Of a DNA stretch of 64,000 bases, positions 46,176-58,879 are shown one piece after another. Each line of letters begins with the position of its first letter. Position 1 is the stretch's first letter. Under the pieces are notes generated by a model that saw only the letters and a list, made by a program, of their open reading frames with translations, was not told where the DNA came from and did no database searches. Made by a program: the position numbers and the translations under genes. The stretch lies in the NCBI RefSeq assembly GCF_025215095.1, contig NZ_JALHAP010000067.1, forward strand, positions 1 through 64,000. Reading direction: 5' to 3'. This DNA comes from Dryocola boscaweniae. Its GTDB lineage: Bacteria; Pseudomonadota; Gammaproteobacteria; Enterobacterales; Enterobacteriaceae.

Positions 46176-47561
46176 GTGTCACTTTCGCTTTGGCAGCAGT
46201 GTCTTGCCCGATTGCAGGATGAGTTACCAGCCACAGAATTCAGTATGTGGATACGCCCCCTACAGGCGGAACTGAGTGATAACACGCTGGCCCTTTATGC
46301 GCCAAACCGGTTTGTGCTCGATTGGGTAAGGGATAAGTACCTAAATAATATCAACGGATTGCTCAATGATTTTTGCGGCAACGACGCGCCATTACTGCGT
46401 TTTGAAGTAGGCAGTAAACCCGTTAGCCAGAACCTCAATCAGCAAACCGTTGCTACAGCGGCCCCCGCGCAAACTGTACGGGCGGCAGCACCCATGCGCC
46501 CGAGCTGGGACAACCTCCCGGCGCCCGCGGAGCAGTCTTATCGTTCTAACGTTAACCTGAAGCACACCTTCGATAACTTCGTTGAAGGTAAGTCGAACCA
46601 GCTTGCACGCGCGGCGGCACGTCAGGTGGCCGATAACCCGGGCGGCGCGTATAACCCTCTCTTCCTGTATGGCGGAACCGGCTTAGGTAAAACTCACCTG
46701 TTGCACGCGGTGGGTAACGGCATTATTGCCCGCAAACCCAATGCCAAAGTGGTGTATATGCATTCCGAGCGCTTCGTTCAGGACATGGTCAAAGCCCTGC
46801 AGAACAATGCGATTGAAGAGTTCAAACGCTATTACCGCTCGGTTGATGCGCTGCTTATCGATGACATTCAGTTTTTTGCCAATAAAGAGCGTTCACAGGA
46901 AGAATTTTTCCATACCTTCAACGCGTTGCTGGAAGGCAATCAGCAGATCATTCTCACCTCAGATCGTTATCCAAAAGAGATCAACGGCGTTGAGGATCGT
47001 CTGAAATCCCGCTTCGGCTGGGGGTTGACCGTTGCGATCGAACCGCCTGAGTTAGAAACTCGCGTGGCGATCCTGATGAAAAAAGCCGACGAGAATGATA
47101 TTCGCCTGCCGGGCGAAGTCGCCTTCTTTATTGCCAAGCGCCTTCGCTCCAACGTGCGTGAGCTGGAAGGGGCGCTGAACCGCGTAATCGCTAACGCCAA
47201 CTTTACCGGACGCGCGATTACCATCGACTTCGTGCGTGAAGCGCTGCGTGATTTGCTGGCGCTGCAGGAGAAGCTCGTCACCATCGACAATATTCAAAAA
47301 ACGGTGGCCGAGTATTATAAAATTAAGGTTGCTGACCTGCTGTCCAAACGTCGTTCCCGATCCGTCGCCCGCCCGCGTCAAATGGCGATGGCGCTGGCGA
47401 AAGAACTGACGAACCATAGCTTGCCGGAAATCGGCGATGCATTTGGTGGCCGCGACCATACCACCGTGCTGCACGCCTGCCGTAAAATCGAGCAGTTGCG
47501 TGAAGAAAGCCACGACATCAAAGAAGATTTCTCCAACCTAATCAGAACATTATCTTCGTGA
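46176..47561 (+). CDS. dnaA: chromosomal replication initiator DnaA
   Basis: DnaA binds the oriC boxes at 14351-14539, opens the 13-mers and loads DnaB. I use the GTG at 46176, with GGAGT six bases upstream, which gives 461 residues starting [20 protein letters not shown]; the ATG four codons earlier is not conserved. Domain I is 1-90. Domain II is a variable, Gln/Ala-rich linker that differs most from E. coli. The AAA+ domain has Walker A GGTGLGKT (166-173) and Walker [10 protein letters not shown]. Domain IV helix-turn-helix carries [15 protein letters not shown]. Confidence 0.98.
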   Translation: MSLSLWQQCLARLQDELPATEFSMWIRPLQAELSDNTLALYAPNRFVLDWVRDKYLNNINGLLNDFCGNDAPLLRFEVGSKPVSQNLNQQTVATAAPAQTVRAAAPMRPSWDNLPAPAEQSYRSNVNLKHTFDNFVEGKSNQLARAAARQVADNPGGAYNPLFLYGGTGLGKTHLLHAVGNGIIARKPNAKVVYMHSERFVQDMVKALQNNAIEEFKRYYRSVDALLIDDIQFFANKERSQEEFFHTFNALLEGNQQIILTSDRYPKEINGVEDRLKSRFGWGLTVAIEPPELETRVAILMKKADENDIRLPGEVAFFIAKRLRSNVRELEGALNRVIANANFTGRAITIDFVREALRDLLALQEKLVTIDNIQKTVAEYYKIKVADLLSKRRSRSVARPRQMAMALAKELTNHSLPEIGDAFGGRDHTTVLHACRKIEQLREESHDIKEDFSNLIRTLSS

Positions 47562-47565
47562 CGCT

Positions 47566-48666
47566 ATGAAATTTACCGTTGAACGTGAAACTTTATTAAA
47601 ACCGCTGCAACAGGTGAGTGGCCCGCTTGGTGGCCGTCCGACGTTACCGATTCTCGGCAACCTGCTGTTGCAAGTCGCGGAGGGTGCGCTCTCTTTAACC
47701 GGGACCGATCTGGAAATGGAGATGGTCGCGCGCGTGGCGCTGGTACAACCGCATGAGCCGGGCGCAACCACCGTGCCTGCCCGCAAATTCTTCGATATTT
47801 GCCGTGGCCTGCCGGAAGGGGCTGAAATCGCCGTGCAGCTTGAGGGTGACCGCATGCTGGTGCGCTCCGGCCGCAGCCGTTTCTCGCTGTCCACATTGCC
47901 GGCGACCGATTTCCCGAACCTTGACGACTGGCAGAGCGAAGTTGAATTCACGCTCCCCCAGGCGACGATGAAACGCCTGATCGAAGCCACGCAGTTTTCT
48001 ATGGCCCATCAGGACGTGCGTTATTACCTCAACGGCATGCTGTTTGAAACCGAAGGGGAAGAGCTGCGCACCGTTGCCACCGACGGGCATCGTCTTGCCG
48101 TTTGCTCGATGCCGATTGGCCAGGCGCTGCCAAACCATTCGGTGATCGTGCCGCGTAAAGGCGTGATTGAACTGATGCGTATGCTGGACGGCGGCGAAAA
48201 CCCTCTGCGCGTGCAAATCGGCAGCAACAATATCCGTGCGCACGTCGGCGATTTTATCTTCACCTCGAAGCTGGTTGACGGTCGTTTCCCGGATTATCGC
48301 CGCGTATTGCCGAAGAATCCTGATAAACATCTTGATGCTGGCTGCGATCTGCTTAAACAGGCATTTGCCCGTGCGGCGATTCTCTCCAACGAGAAGTTCC
48401 GCGGCGTGCGCCTGTATGTTAGCCAGAATCAGATAAAAATCACCGCTAATAACCCGGAGCAGGAAGAAGCAGAAGAAATTCTGGATGTCTCCTACGACGG
48501 TTCTGATTTGGAAATCGGCTTTAACGTCAGTTACGTGCTGGATGTGCTTAACGCGCTGAAGTGCGAAAATGTTCGCATCCTGCTGACCGACTCCGTTTCC
48601 AGCGTGCAGATTGAAGATGCGGCTTCTCAGGCGGCTGCCTACGTTGTGATGCCAATGAGACTGTAG
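47566..48666 (+). CDS. dnaN: DNA polymerase III beta sliding clamp
   Basis: DnaN is the ring-shaped processivity clamp that also recruits other polymerases, MutS and Hda. It has 366 residues, the E. coli length, with three repeated clamp domains. The C-terminal AAYVVMPMRL forms part of the partner-binding pocket. It follows dnaA by four bases and abuts recF directly. Confidence 0.98.
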   Translation: MKFTVERETLLKPLQQVSGPLGGRPTLPILGNLLLQVAEGALSLTGTDLEMEMVARVALVQPHEPGATTVPARKFFDICRGLPEGAEIAVQLEGDRMLVRSGRSRFSLSTLPATDFPNLDDWQSEVEFTLPQATMKRLIEATQFSMAHQDVRYYLNGMLFETEGEELRTVATDGHRLAVCSMPIGQALPNHSVIVPRKGVIELMRMLDGGENPLRVQIGSNNIRAHVGDFIFTSKLVDGRFPDYRRVLPKNPDKHLDAGCDLLKQAFARAAILSNEKFRGVRLYVSQNQIKITANNPEQEEAEEILDVSYDGSDLEIGFNVSYVLDVLNALKCENVRILLTDSVSSVQIEDAASQAAAYVVMPMRL

Positions 48667-52183
<3,517 letters not shown>

Positions 52184-52194
52184 TCGTTAGTCAG

Positions 52195-52231
52195 CGACAT
52201 GCTGGCGGGGAATTTACTCACCAGCATGTCG
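52195..52231. terminator. inverted repeat after gyrB
   Basis: CGACATGCTGG (52195-52205) and CCAGCATGTCG (52221-52231) are perfect 11-base arms with a 15-base loop, 12 bases past the gyrB stop. No T-run follows, so it may be a 3'-stabilising hairpin or a Rho-dependent end rather than a classic terminator. Confidence 0.5.
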
Positions 52232-52414
52232 ACCTTTAACGGCATATGCCGCGAATGTGCCCATAGCGCATGGGTTTGATAGATATTCTCCCGATCAACC
52301 CGCCTTCGGGAAAATCGTTTTGCCCTCCCTTGAACAGCCTGATTAAAAAGACGGTAACGGCCGGAAGTGACTACACTTTTAAAGCACACGTCGTAATCGC
52401 AAGAGGACAGAATC

Positions 52415-52807
52415 ATGGGTCTATTCGATCAGGTTACCGGCATGTTGGGAGGTGGCGATGCAGGGAAATTCAAAGTCATCCTCAACTGGATAAATGAGCA
52501 GGGCGGCATACAGGCAATACTTGAGCAGTTCCGGCAAAAGGGCTTTGGAGAAGTCGTCACCTCGTGGTTGAGCGGCGCGCACAACCAGAGCGTTAATCCT
52601 GAACAGATACAGGACGTGCTGGGCACGCCGGCAATCAGCAACCTTGCTGAAAAACTCGGTATTGATGTGGGAAGTGCCGCAATTCTGTTGTCAGAGCAAT
52701 TTCCGAAAATTGTCGATGCGCTTTCGCCCGATGGCGAAGTTAAGCATGACGAAGAGGATCTGCTGACCAGGGGTTATCACATCCTGCGTGATAAATTCTT
52801 CAGCTAA
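52415..52807 (+). CDS. yidB: DUF937-family protein YidB
   Basis: YidB is a conserved enterobacterial protein of unknown function, 130 residues (132 in E. coli). It is recognised by the N-terminus MGLFDQVTGM and the shared pattern GDAGKFKVILNWINEQGGI, followed by LGTPAISNLAEKLGIDV and LLSEQFPKIVDALSPDGEV. No membrane segment or signal peptide is visible. A GAGGAC ribosome site precedes it and a strong terminator follows. Confidence 0.92.
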   Translation: MGLFDQVTGMLGGGDAGKFKVILNWINEQGGIQAILEQFRQKGFGEVVTSWLSGAHNQSVNPEQIQDVLGTPAISNLAEKLGIDVGSAAILLSEQFPKIVDALSPDGEVKHDEEDLLTRGYHILRDKFFS

Positions 52808-52811
52808 TCAA

Positions 52812-52837
52812 TAACGCCGCCTGCGGGCGGCGTTTCT
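52812..52837 (+). terminator. Rho-independent terminator of yidB
   Basis: AACGCCGCC and GGCGGCGTT pair around TGCG and are followed by TCTT. Confidence 0.85.
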
Positions 52838-52931
52838 TATAAAAAGGGACCTGTTTCAAACGAAACGTAGCTCTATTTTTGTGCGCGGAATCGCGTTAGC
52901 ATGAAATAAACTCATCACCTCAGAAAATACC

Positions 52932-53744
52932 ATGCCTATAAAACTTATTGCGATCGATATGGATGGCACTCTCCTGCTGCCGGATCACACCATTTCTCCT
53001 GCGGTTAAAAATGCCATTGCAGCCGCTCGCGAACGCGGCGTAAACGTAGTGCTGTGCACCGGCCGCCCTTTTGCTGGCGTTGAGAACTACCTCAAAGAGC
53101 TGCATATGGATAAACCGAACGACTACTGCATCACCTACAACGGCGCGCTGGTGCAGAAAGCGCACGACGGCAGCAGCGTTGCGCAAACCGCGCTGAATTA
53201 CGATGACTACCGTTACCTGGAGCAGCTTTCCCGCGAGGTGGGCTCTCACTTCCATGCCCTCGATCGCTACACGCTTTATACCGCTAACCGCGATATCAGC
53301 TATTACACCGTCCATGAATCCTTTATCGCCAATATCCCACTGGTGTTCTGCGAAGCGGAGAATATGGATAAAAACGGCGAATTCCTCAAGGTGATGATGA
53401 TCGACGATCCGGTCGTGCTGGATAAAGCCATCGCCAAAATCCCGGATGAAGCCCGGGAACGCTACACGCTGCTTAAAAGTTCGCCTTACTTCCTGGAAAT
53501 CCTCGATAAGCGCGTGAATAAAGGCACGGGCGTGAAGGCGCTGGCAGAAGCGCTGGGCATTAAGCAGGAAGAAATCATGACGCTTGGCGATCAGGAAAAC
53601 GATATCGCCATGCTGGAATATGCTGGCATGGGCGTTGCGATGGGCAACGCTATCGACAAAGTGAAAGAAGTGAGCAACTTCGTCACCAAATCCAACCTTG
53701 AAGACGGCGTAGCGTACGCCATTGAGAAGTTTGTGCTGAACTGA
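52932..53744 (+). CDS. yidA: HAD-family sugar phosphatase YidA (Cof type)
   Basis: YidA is a cytoplasmic sugar-phosphate phosphatase with broad specificity. The 270 residues carry the IIB-type cap of the Cof family. Motif I is IDMDGTLLLPD (Asp9 and Asp11). Motif II lies in VVLCTGRPFAGV, and motifs III/IV are NKGTGVKALAE and TLGDQENDIAML. It stands alone with a terminator just downstream. Confidence 0.95.
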   Translation: MPIKLIAIDMDGTLLLPDHTISPAVKNAIAAARERGVNVVLCTGRPFAGVENYLKELHMDKPNDYCITYNGALVQKAHDGSSVAQTALNYDDYRYLEQLSREVGSHFHALDRYTLYTANRDISYYTVHESFIANIPLVFCEAENMDKNGEFLKVMMIDDPVVLDKAIAKIPDEARERYTLLKSSPYFLEILDKRVNKGTGVKALAEALGIKQEEIMTLGDQENDIAMLEYAGMGVAMGNAIDKVKEVSNFVTKSNLEDGVAYAIEKFVLN

Positions 53745-53763
53745 TTTCCCGGTAATGAGAAAG

Positions 53764-53789
53764 CCCTGGCCCACGCCGGGGTTTTTTTT
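53764..53789 (+). terminator. Rho-independent terminator of yidA
   Basis: CCCTGGC and GCCGGGG pair (one T-G wobble) around CCAC and are followed by eight Ts. Confidence 0.88.
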
Positions 53790-53827
53790 GCCTTTTATAA
53801 AGTGAATTGTCTGTTTTGTGATCCAAA

Positions 53828-53859
53828 TTGTAGTACAACATATGTTTGTTGTACTACAT
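53828..53859 (+). promoter_or_regulatory. DgoR operator upstream of the dgo operon
   Basis: TGTAGTACAACA (53829-53840) and TGTTGTACTACA (53847-53858) form a perfect 12-base inverted repeat. Each arm contains a small palindrome of the type TTGTA-N-TACA(A/T), with centres 21 bases apart (53833 and 53854). This agrees with the operator motif reported for E. coli DgoR. It lies about 110 bases before dgoR. Confidence 0.88.
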
Positions 53860-53969
53860 TGTGCGCATAGACAAGAGTATGTGCTTCACATTTGTACTTC
53901 AAAATAGCGGCGATTTTCGACGCTCACGGTAAAGTAGTGGTTATTTCCCCTTTGATAACAGGATTAACC

Positions 53970-54653
53970 ATGACCAAGACAGACCGCATTATCGTGACGC
54001 TGGGTAAGCAAATTATTGAAGGCAAGTACACGCCGGGCGCCGCGTTACCGGCAGAGGCTGAGCTTTGCGAAGAGTTCGAGACTTCGCGCAACATCATCCG
54101 CGAAGTATATCGCTCGCTGATGGCGAAAAGGCTTATCGAGATGAAGCGTTACCGCGGGGCTTTTGTCTCGCCGCGTAATCAGTGGAACTACCTCGATACC
54201 GAGGTGTTGCAGTGGGTGTTGGAAAATGACTATGACCCACGCCTGATTAGCGCGATGAGCGAGGTGCGCAACCTGGTCGAACCGGCCATTGCCCGCTGGG
54301 CTGCGGAACGCGCCACGTCGAGCGACCTGGCAAAAATTGAAGCCGCGCTCAACGACATGGTGGCGCATAACCAGGATCGGGATGCTTTTAACGAAGCGGA
54401 TATTCGCTACCACGAAGCGGTGCTGGAATCGGTGCATAACCCGGTGCTCCAGCAGCTAAGCGTGGCGATAAGTTCGCTACAGCGTGCCGTCTTCGAGCGT
54501 ACCTGGATGGGCGATGAGGCCAACATGCCAAAAACGCTGCAGGAACATAAAGCGCTGTTTGATGCGATACGGCACCAGGACAGCCAGGCCGCGGAGCAGG
54601 CGGCGCTCACCATGATCGCAAGCTCCACCAAACGACTAAAGGACATCACATGA
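53970..54653 (+). CDS. dgoR: D-galactonate operon repressor DgoR (GntR/FadR family)
   Basis: DgoR represses the dgo genes until D-galactonate binds. The ATG at 53970 gives 227 residues (229 in E. coli), starting MTKTDRIIVTLGKQIIEGKY; the extension to 53892 lies over the leader and is not conserved. The winged helix-turn-helix (about 10-75) and the FCD domain with metal-binding histidines (RYHEAVLESVHNP, EHKALFDAI) are intact. The stop overlaps the dgoK start by four bases. Confidence 0.95.
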   Translation: MTKTDRIIVTLGKQIIEGKYTPGAALPAEAELCEEFETSRNIIREVYRSLMAKRLIEMKRYRGAFVSPRNQWNYLDTEVLQWVLENDYDPRLISAMSEVRNLVEPAIARWAAERATSSDLAKIEAALNDMVAHNQDRDAFNEADIRYHEAVLESVHNPVLQQLSVAISSLQRAVFERTWMGDEANMPKTLQEHKALFDAIRHQDSQAAEQAALTMIASSTKRLKDIT

Positions 54654-55534
54654 CATCAGGCTACATCGCTATTGACTGGGGATCGACCAACCTCCGCGCC
54701 TGGCACTACCGGGACGGCGTTTGCGTTGACAGCCGACAAACCGCGGCTGGGGTCACCCGGCTGAACGGCAAATCCCCGCAGGCGGTGTTCGATGAAGTCA
54801 CCCATGGCTGGCGCGAGCAGGACACGCCGGTTCTGATGGCCGGTATGGTCGGCAGCAACGCGGGCTGGAAAATCGCCCCTTATCTGCCTTGCCCGGCACC
54901 ATTCGCAAGCCTTAGCCAGCAGCTTACGCCAGTACTGGACAAAGTCTGGATTATTCCCGGCCTGAGCGTGCAGCATGATGATAACTGCAACGTGATGCGC
55001 GGCGAAGAAACCCAACTGCTGGGCGCTAAAACCTTAAGTCCGGCGCCGCTTTACATCATGCCGGGAACCCACTGCAAATGGGTACATGCCGATGAGCGCA
55101 CGGTGCAGGACTTTCGCACCGTAATGACCGGCGAGCTGCACCACCTCCTGCTGAATTATTCGCTGATCGGTGCAGGCCTGCCGGAACAAAAAGAAAGTTT
55201 TAGCGCTTTTAACGCTGGACTGGAACGCGGCATCAACGACCGCGACTTGCTGCCTCGCCTGTTTGAAGTACGGGCCGCCCATGTTCTTGGCGGACTTCCT
55301 CGCGAAGAAGTCAGTGAGTTTCTTTCCGGGCTGCTGATTGGCAACGAAGCGGCGGCAATGACCCGCCATTATGCGTTGGACAATCAGCAACCCGTCACCC
55401 TCGTTGCTAACCCATCACTTAGCCGGCGCTATGTTACCGCGCTGTCGCTGCTGGGCTTCCGGACGAAAGTACTGGACGGCGACGAAGCATTTCAGGCAGG
55501 AATAAGGAGTATTGCAAATGCAGTGGCAAACTAA
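54650..55534 (+). CDS. dgoK: 2-dehydro-3-deoxygalactonokinase DgoK
   Basis: DgoK phosphorylates 2-keto-3-deoxygalactonate (KDGal) to KDPGal with ATP. The 294 residues show the family N-terminus IAIDWGSTNLRAWHY, the GTHCKWVH segment and LSGLLIGNEAAAM. It overlaps dgoR by four bases and dgoA by 17. Confidence 0.95.
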   Translation: MTSGYIAIDWGSTNLRAWHYRDGVCVDSRQTAAGVTRLNGKSPQAVFDEVTHGWREQDTPVLMAGMVGSNAGWKIAPYLPCPAPFASLSQQLTPVLDKVWIIPGLSVQHDDNCNVMRGEETQLLGAKTLSPAPLYIMPGTHCKWVHADERTVQDFRTVMTGELHHLLLNYSLIGAGLPEQKESFSAFNAGLERGINDRDLLPRLFEVRAAHVLGGLPREEVSEFLSGLLIGNEAAAMTRHYALDNQQPVTLVANPSLSRRYVTALSLLGFRTKVLDGDEAFQAGIRSIANAVAN

Positions 55535-56138
55535 TCTTCCGCTCATCGCTATTTTACGCGGAATCACTCCGGATGAAGCGCATGCTCATGTTGCAGCGTT
55601 GCTGGACGCGGGATTCGACGCGATTGAAATTCCGCTCAACTCGCCAGAGTGGCAAAGAAGTATCCCGGCGATGGTTGAAGCTTTTGGACATCAGGCGTTG
55701 ATCGGCGCCGGCACCGTGCTTAAGCCCGCGCAGGTGGATGAGCTTGCCAGAATGGGCGGCAAGCTGGTGGTGACGCCGAACACGCAGCCGGACGTTATTC
55801 GTCGTGCGGTCGCGAATGGTATGACCGTATGCGCGGGCTGCGCCACAGCCTCAGAAGCTTTTACCGCACTGGATGCGGGCGCTCAGGCGCTGAAAATATT
55901 CCCCTCTTCCTCTTTCGGCCCGGACTACATCAAAGCGTTAAAAGCAGTACTCCCGCCGGATGTACCCGTCTTCGCCGTCGGGGGCGTCACGCCGGAAAAC
56001 CTGGCGCTCTGGCTAAAAGCCGGTTGTGCCGGCGCCGGGCTTGGCAGCGATTTATACCGTGCCGGACAACCCGTAGCCCGCACCATTGAGAAAGCGAAAG
56101 CATTTGTTAAAGCGTATCAAGAGGCTGTGCAATCATGA
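55518..56138 (+). CDS. dgoA: 2-dehydro-3-deoxy-6-phosphogalactonate aldolase DgoA
   Basis: DgoA splits KDPGal into pyruvate and glyceraldehyde 3-phosphate. The ATG at 55518, eight bases after GGAG, gives 206 residues; an upstream TTG is unlikely. The KDPG-aldolase features are intact, with Glu in [18 protein letters not shown], and the Schiff-base lysine in [19 protein letters not shown]. Its stop overlaps the dgoD start by four bases. Confidence 0.95.
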   Translation: MQWQTNLPLIAILRGITPDEAHAHVAALLDAGFDAIEIPLNSPEWQRSIPAMVEAFGHQALIGAGTVLKPAQVDELARMGGKLVVTPNTQPDVIRRAVANGMTVCAGCATASEAFTALDAGAQALKIFPSSSFGPDYIKALKAVLPPDVPVFAVGGVTPENLALWLKAGCAGAGLGSDLYRAGQPVARTIEKAKAFVKAYQEAVQS

Positions 56139-57283
56139 AAATTACTAAACTGACCACCTACCGTTTACCCCCGCGCTGGATGTTCCTGAAAATCGAAACC
56201 GATGAAGGAATTGTCGGCTGGGGGGAGCCGGTGATCGAAGGACGAGCGAAAAGCGTTGAAGCGGCTGTACATGAATTAGGTGAGTTATTAATTGGTCAGG
56301 AGCCGGCGCGTATTAATGATTTATGGCAGGTGATGTATCGTGGCGGTTTTTATCGCGGCGGACCAATATTAATGAGCGCCATTTCCGGCATCGACCAGGC
56401 GCTATGGGATATTAAAGGTAAAGTATTAAACGCCCCTGTCTGGCAATTAATGGGTGGTTTAGTTCGCGATAAAATCAAGGCCTACAGTTGGGTCGGCGGC
56501 GATCGCCCGGCTGAAGTAATCGATGGTATTAAATCGTTGCGCCAGATTGGCTTTGATACCTTTAAATTAAATGGCTGCGAAGAAATGGGGGTTATTGATA
56601 ACTCCCGCAAAGTTGACGCCGCCGTAAATACTGTTGCCCAGATCCGCGAAGCGTTTGGCAATGAGATCGAGTTTGGCCTGGATTTCCACGGCCGCGTCAG
56701 CGCCCCGATGGCGAAAGTGCTGATTAAAGAGCTGGAACAATATCGCCCTTTGTTTATTGAAGAGCCGGTGCTGGCAGAGCAGGCGGAATATTATCCTCGC
56801 CTGGCCGCTCAGACTCATATTCCTATCGCCGCCGGTGAGCGCATGTTCTCACGCTTTGAGTTTAAACGCGTGCTGGAAGCAGGCGGACTGGCGATTCTGC
56901 AACCCGACCTGTCCCACGCGGGCGGGATCACTGAATGCTACAAAATTGCCGGAATGGCAGAAGCTTATGACGTCGCGCTGGCGCCGCACTGCCCGTTAGG
57001 ACCGATTGCGCTTGCTGCCTGCTTGCATATTGACTTTGTGTCCCGCAACGCCGTATTCCAGGAGCAGAGCATGGGCATTCATTATAATAAAGGCGCAGAA
57101 CTGCTCGATTTTGTAAAAAATAAGGACGATTTCAAAATGGATGGCGGTCACTTTATGCCATTAATGAAGCCGGGGCTCGGCGTGGAAATAGACGAAGAGC
57201 AGGTTATTGAACGCAGTAAAAATGTTATCGACTGGCGCAATCCATTATGGCGTTATCCTGATGGTTCCGTCGCTGAATGGTAA
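56135..57283 (+). CDS. dgoD: D-galactonate dehydratase DgoD
   Basis: DgoD removes water from D-galactonate to give KDGal, the first step of the pathway. It has 382 residues, the E. coli length, and belongs to the enolase superfamily (mandelate racemase group). Metal ligands lie in FGLDFHGRV (Asp183 region), FIEEPV and AAGERMF. The catalytic histidine pair is HGR and [12 protein letters not shown]. In E. coli dgoA and dgoD were once annotated as one gene; here they are clearly two overlapping frames. Confidence 0.96.
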   Translation: MKITKLTTYRLPPRWMFLKIETDEGIVGWGEPVIEGRAKSVEAAVHELGELLIGQEPARINDLWQVMYRGGFYRGGPILMSAISGIDQALWDIKGKVLNAPVWQLMGGLVRDKIKAYSWVGGDRPAEVIDGIKSLRQIGFDTFKLNGCEEMGVIDNSRKVDAAVNTVAQIREAFGNEIEFGLDFHGRVSAPMAKVLIKELEQYRPLFIEEPVLAEQAEYYPRLAAQTHIPIAAGERMFSRFEFKRVLEAGGLAILQPDLSHAGGITECYKIAGMAEAYDVALAPHCPLGPIALAACLHIDFVSRNAVFQEQSMGIHYNKGAELLDFVKNKDDFKMDGGHFMPLMKPGLGVEIDEEQVIERSKNVIDWRNPLWRYPDGSVAEW

Positions 57284-57392
57284 TTCCCTGCTGTTAACAT
57301 AGCGCTAAAAAATATTAAAGATAAAACACCCTCTGTAATAAACAGGGCATGGTGGCTGGTCAAGCTATGCCCAATTTCTGGAGACAGATGTT

Positions 57393-58685
57393 ATGGATAT
57401 TTCTGTAACTGCTGCAAAACCTACACGCCGTCGTTATTTAACGTTAGTTATGATCTTTATTACGGTGGTTATTTGTTATGTGGATCGAGCAAACCTTGCG
57501 GTGGCATCGGCTCATATTCAGGAGGAGTTTGGCATTACCAAAACCGAGATGGGTTATATCTTCTCGGCATTTGCCTGGCTCTATACTTTGTGTCAGATCC
57601 CGGGCGGCTGGTTCCTTGACCGCGTGGGGTCGCGAATGACCTATTTTATCGCAATTTTCGGCTGGTCCGTGGCGACGCTCTTCCAGGGCTTTGCGACAGG
57701 ATTAATGTCGCTGATTGGTCTGCGTGCTATCACCGGTATTTTCGAAGCGCCCGCGTTTCCAACTAACAACCGCATGGTGACAAGCTGGTTCCCGGAGCGT
57801 GAACGCGCTTCCGCCGTGGGTTTTTACACCTCCGGTCAGTTTGTGGGACTTGCATTTCTCACCCCGCTGCTTATCTGGATTCAGGAGCTGCTGAGCTGGC
57901 ACTGGGTATTTATTATTACCGGTGGGATTGGCATCGTCTGGTCATTTATCTGGATTAAGGTTTATCAGGCGCCTCGCGCCAGTAAAGGTATTAACAACGC
58001 GGAGCTGGACTATATTCGCGATGGCGGCGGGCTGGTCGATGGCGACGCGCCGGGCGAAAAGAAAAACCGCGTCAAAATGACCGCCGCTGACTGGAAATTA
58101 GTGTTCCACCGCAAGCTGGTGGGCGTTTATCTCGGGCAATTTGCCGTGACGTCTACCCTGTGGTTCTTCCTGACCTGGTTCCCGAACTACCTGACGCAGG
58201 AAAAGGGTATTACCGCCCTGAAAGCCGGATTTATGACAACGGTACCGTTCCTTGCCGCATTCTTCGGCGTGTTGCTCTCGGGCTGGGTCGCCGACAGGCT
58301 GGTGCGCAAAGGCTATTCGCTGGGAATTGCGCGTAAAACGCCAATCATCTGCGGGCTGCTTATTTCTACCTGTATTATGGGCGCGAACTACACTAATGAC
58401 CCGGTATGGATCATGACGCTGATGGCCATTGCGTTCTTCGGTAACGGTTTCGCCTCCATCACCTGGTCTCTGGTTTCGTCGCTGGCGCCGATGCGCCTGA
58501 TTGGCCTGACTGGCGGCGTATTTAACTTTGTCGGTGGCCTGGGGGGCATCACCGTTCCTCTGGTTATTGGCTATCTGGCACAAAGCTACGGCTTCGCTCC
58601 GGCGCTGGTTTATATCTCAGCGGTGGCGTTGCTCGGCGCGCTTTCCTACATTCTGCTGGTGGGTAAAGTAGAAAGGGTAGGCTAA
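57393..58685 (+). CDS. dgoT: D-galactonate:H+ symporter DgoT
   Basis: DgoT imports D-galactonate. The 430 residues form twelve membrane helices of the major facilitator superfamily, anion:cation symporter group. Conserved acidic and basic residues in helix 1 ([10 protein letters not shown]) fit the published E. coli DgoT mechanism, and the motif-A loop [11 protein letters not shown] is present. It is the last dgo gene, 109 bases after dgoD. Confidence 0.95.
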   Translation: MDISVTAAKPTRRRYLTLVMIFITVVICYVDRANLAVASAHIQEEFGITKTEMGYIFSAFAWLYTLCQIPGGWFLDRVGSRMTYFIAIFGWSVATLFQGFATGLMSLIGLRAITGIFEAPAFPTNNRMVTSWFPERERASAVGFYTSGQFVGLAFLTPLLIWIQELLSWHWVFIITGGIGIVWSFIWIKVYQAPRASKGINNAELDYIRDGGGLVDGDAPGEKKNRVKMTAADWKLVFHRKLVGVYLGQFAVTSTLWFFLTWFPNYLTQEKGITALKAGFMTTVPFLAAFFGVLLSGWVADRLVRKGYSLGIARKTPIICGLLISTCIMGANYTNDPVWIMTLMAIAFFGNGFASITWSLVSSLAPMRLIGLTGGVFNFVGGLGGITVPLVIGYLAQSYGFAPALVYISAVALLGALSYILLVGKVERVG

Positions 58686-58694
58686 AAATCGCTG

Positions 58695-58769
58695 ACAAAG
58701 AAGGAAAAAGCGTGGTTTTTCCTTCTTTGTAGTTAGCAGCCGAAAATCGCTAATTCGATTTTCCTTTTT
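58695..58769 (+). terminator. double hairpin terminator region after dgoT
   Basis: The first hairpin has perfect 15-base arms (ACAAAGAAGGAAAAA at 58695-58709, its complement at 58716-58730) around a six-base loop. The second is GAAAATCG (58742-58749) and CGATTTTC (58756-58763), followed by CTTTTTATTTTTT, and looks like the actual Rho-independent terminator. Confidence 0.75.
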
Positions 58770-58879
58770 ATTTTTTGACGAGTATTTTTCGTCTTTTCCT
58801 CGCATTAAATTTGTTATGAGTATGGGCTAAAACATTCCTTTGTTTTACCCTGAGGCGTCTAACGCTTCAGGGTAAAATC

